Assembly (NCBI GenBank): GCA_026015225.1
Contig: JAOZGV010000139.1
Coordinates: 1-5,853 of the forward strand
Direction: 5' to 3'
Origin: Candidatus Bathyarchaeota archaeon
GTDB taxonomy: Archaea > Thermoproteota > Bathyarchaeia > 40CM-2-53-6 > RBG-13-38-9
Length of the DNA: 5,853 nt
In this document: positions 4,085 to 5,853 of the stretch, piece after piece
Numbering within the stretch: position 1 is the first letter of the stretch
Layout: each line of letters begins with the position of its first letter
The notes under the pieces: generated by a model
What the model was told of the DNA's origin: nothing
Database searches by the model: none
Seen by the model: the letters and a program-made list of their open reading frames with translations, nothing else
Program-made: the position numbers and the translations under genes

Positions 4085-5812
4085 TTACAAAGATTTAAGC
4101 CACAAAATATGATATGGCGGCAATTCAATATTTTTTCCATAACTTCTCCTAGAGAGAATATCATAATAGGAATTCTCATTTAATTTAATTTGCTGCTTTT
4201 CATTGGATAAATTATGTAAAGCTACAATGACATCCTTTTTATCAAGAGAAGTTCTAATTATGGAAAATATCGCATCATTCAAAAATAATATCTCTTGGTC
4301 CCCGTTAGGATGAAATGCCTTCTCTGTTATCCTTTTTTCAATAAGATCCAAATAGCAAAAAAAGACTCTATGTATTCTAGAATTTTTATCATCGATTTTT
4401 TTTAGCAGATCTTTGCTTTTGAAATTTTTTCTATTTATATCTCTTCTATTTCCGGATTCTTTAGCACCAACTCTGTCATTTACTGCGCCTAAGAGACCAT
4501 TAAGATATATGCCCGGAACACCTTTCAAGCATAATGCAATGGATCTTGATACTAAATACCGTTTTATTTGTATCTCTAAATCATCACTTCCCTCATTATC
4601 TGTATTTATGATGCTCCACCACGTGGTATTCATCTCGTATGGACTTTCGGTGCCATCTGGATTCTTCCTATAGCCTGTAAATCCACCATTATTCTCAGAT
4701 CGTTCTACCATTTTTTCAATTTCTGCGTCTGAGAGTATTCCTTTGGCTCCTAAAACACCTATCCCATCGTGGGTATCAAGAAAATTAAAGAAAGTTACTT
4801 CATTTGATTTAGTTTCCAAATTATCGGCCCATTTTGATATGTTCATGCTGTTTCCTGTATGGATTGAGTTTACTACTAATGGGGGTAATGAGAAATTATA
4901 AACCATCTGTGCTTCATTTTTTCCATCCCCCCAATATTCGATATTTTCTTTATGTGGAACATTGGTTTCAGTTATTATAGCAACTTTTGGGGCAACCACA
5001 TCCAGAATGTCTCTAAGCAATTGAACTATCACGTGAGCTTGTTTTAAATGCACACAATTGGTGCCCAATTCCTTCCATACAAATGCTATAGCATCTAATC
5101 GAATTATATCCGCTCCCTTCTCTATATAAAAAAGTATAATGTCTATAATCTCAAGAAGAACTTCTTCATTTTTGAAATTAAGATCTATTTGTTTTAATGG
5201 AAAAGTCGTCCAAACATATTTTTCTCCGATAGTTGTAATGTATTTTGTTAAAAGGGGCGTTGCCCTTGGCCTGAAAACTTTTTTTAATATTTTTTCCGGA
5301 GGAAGATTATCTTTGCTAAACCATATGAAATAATTTTGAAATTTTGGATTTCCCTTTAGAAATTCTTGGAACCAGAAATGCTTATCTGATATATGGTTCA
5401 ATACTAGATCGAACATCAGTTTAAAATTTTTTTTCAATTCCTTTACGTCTTCCCAATACCCAATCCTTGAATCTGCCTTCTTATAATCGATTATTGAAAA
5501 ACCCCTATCTGAGTAATATTCAAAAAAAGGCAGAATATGGATGGAATTGATCTTATTTCTAAGATATCTTTTTGCAAAAACACTAAGAATTTGCAGTGGG
5601 CGCTTCTTATTTTTTATCATATCACCATAAGTTATCAAAATGATATCTTTTTCGTTAAACCCTTTCTGTAAATTTCGTGTTTTATTCTTTTTTATAAAAC
5701 CTTCTAAAACTTTTTCAAGTTCATTAAAGGCTCTGATTCCTTTTGTTTCTCCATAAAGAAAAACAAGCTTATCTTGAATTCTACTTTTAGTCTTGTCAGA
5801 CATTTGATACAT
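4085..5812 (-). CDS. GH13 subfamily 18-like sugar phosphorylase (sucrose / glucosylglycerate phosphorylase type), 575 aa
   Basis: A retaining alpha-glucoside phosphorylase, expected to split an alpha-glucoside with phosphate into alpha-glucose 1-phosphate plus an acceptor, in the cytoplasm (no signal peptide). Hallmarks of the sucrose phosphorylase group are ITYGD (60-64), IHILPFFEYYSDRGFSIIDY (91-110), DLVLNH (135-140), IRLDAIAF (237-244), TETNVPH (281-287) and FLDTHDGIGVLG (344-355). The predicted catalytic set is D240 (nucleophile), E282 (acid/base) and D349 (transition-state stabiliser). The stretch GVPGIYLNGLLGAVND (431-446) plus NRRDINR (455-461) resembles the longer glucosylglycerate phosphorylase branch more than short sucrose phosphorylases, as does the length. 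Substrate is therefore undecided. I chose ATG 5812, because a T-rich TATA-like tract is centred about 26 nt upstream; TTG 5833 (582 aa) and ATG 5803 (572 aa) are alternatives. It stands alone; no transporter or sugar kinase is next to it. Confidence 0.9.
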   Translation of the reverse strand: MYQMSDKTKSRIQDKLVFLYGETKGIRAFNELEKVLEGFIKKNKTRNLQKGFNEKDIILITYGDMIKNKKRPLQILSVFAKRYLRNKINSIHILPFFEYYSDRGFSIIDYKKADSRIGYWEDVKELKKNFKLMFDLVLNHISDKHFWFQEFLKGNPKFQNYFIWFSKDNLPPEKILKKVFRPRATPLLTKYITTIGEKYVWTTFPLKQIDLNFKNEEVLLEIIDIILFYIEKGADIIRLDAIAFVWKELGTNCVHLKQAHVIVQLLRDILDVVAPKVAIITETNVPHKENIEYWGDGKNEAQMVYNFSLPPLVVNSIHTGNSMNISKWADNLETKSNEVTFFNFLDTHDGIGVLGAKGILSDAEIEKMVERSENNGGFTGYRKNPDGTESPYEMNTTWWSIINTDNEGSDDLEIQIKRYLVSRSIALCLKGVPGIYLNGLLGAVNDRVGAKESGNRRDINRKNFKSKDLLKKIDDKNSRIHRVFFCYLDLIEKRITEKAFHPNGDQEILFLNDAIFSIIRTSLDKKDVIVALHNLSNEKQQIKLNENSYYDILSRRSYGKNIELPPYHILWLKSL

Positions 5813-5832
5813 AAGATTCTTTAAGACTAACA

Positions 5833-5845
5833 AAAAATAAAAAAT
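5833..5845 (-). promoter_or_regulatory. TATA-like tract of the GH13 phosphorylase gene
   Basis: The minus strand reads CATTTTTTATTTTTTG around this block. Its centre is about 26 nt upstream of ATG 5812, the same spacing as for the 96-aa gene, so a leaderless mRNA is likely. There is no Shine-Dalgarno before 5812 or 5803. This placement would put the TTG at 5833 inside the promoter. Confidence 0.5.
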
Positions 5846-5853
5846 GAACGCTT

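Noticed and set aside
4413..4673. Plus-strand open frames inside the GH13 gene (also at 5139-5333)
   Set aside because: Antisense shadows of a gene whose catalytic motifs are all in the minus frame.
5844..5853. Plus-strand ATG at the right edge as the start of a divergent gene
   Set aside because: Only ten bases remain and it overlaps the promoter tract of the GH13 gene; nothing supports it.

Overview
The window is AT-rich (about one third G+C by eye) and looks archaeal, most likely from a low-GC Nitrososphaerota (Thaumarchaeota)-type genome. The archaeal reading rests on TATA-box-like elements centred about 26 nt upstream of ATG codons, which implies leaderless mRNAs, on occasional GAGG-type Shine-Dalgarno sites, and on an extracytoplasmic protein with a Thr/Ser-rich stalk and a C-terminal membrane anchor. 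The phylum is an inference; no rRNA or tRNA is present to settle it.

Layout, left to right. (1) Positions 1-1191, minus strand: a 3'-truncated gene for a fused purine enzyme, with an N-terminal PurE (AIR carboxylase) domain and a C-terminal PurC (SAICAR synthetase) domain. It is open to the left edge, so its C-terminus lies outside the window. (2) 1192-1428: a 237-bp gap with hexamer repeats, an inverted repeat around the purEC promoter, and a hairpin next to a CG-alternating tract. (3) 1429-1599, minus: a 56-residue zinc-ribbon miniprotein. (4) 1600-1827: a divergent promoter region containing several short palindromes. (5) 1828-2118, plus: an unrecognised 96-residue protein, probably from a leaderless mRNA. 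(6) 2211-3203, minus: a secreted or surface protein with a signal peptide, a beta-rich DOMON/CBM9-like domain, a Thr-rich stalk and a C-terminal membrane segment. (7) 3204-3470: a divergent regulatory region. (8) 3471-4040, plus: a three-helix membrane protein resembling the DUF2721 family. (9) 4085-5812, minus: a GH13 (subfamily 18-like) sugar phosphorylase, complete with catalytic residues.

The genes do not form one operon: orientation alternates, almost every gene has its own promoter-like element, and two pairs converge (2118/2211 and 4040/4085). The metabolic content is one step pair of de novo purine synthesis (AIR to CAIR to SAICAR) and phosphorolysis of an alpha-glucoside, possibly sucrose or the compatible solute glucosylglycerate. 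I see no mobile element, CRISPR array, tRNA or defence system. The points most worth a second look are the PurE-PurC domain order with class II-like PurE features, an archaeal GH13_18 phosphorylase, and a rare CG-alternating motif found just downstream of two minus-strand genes.
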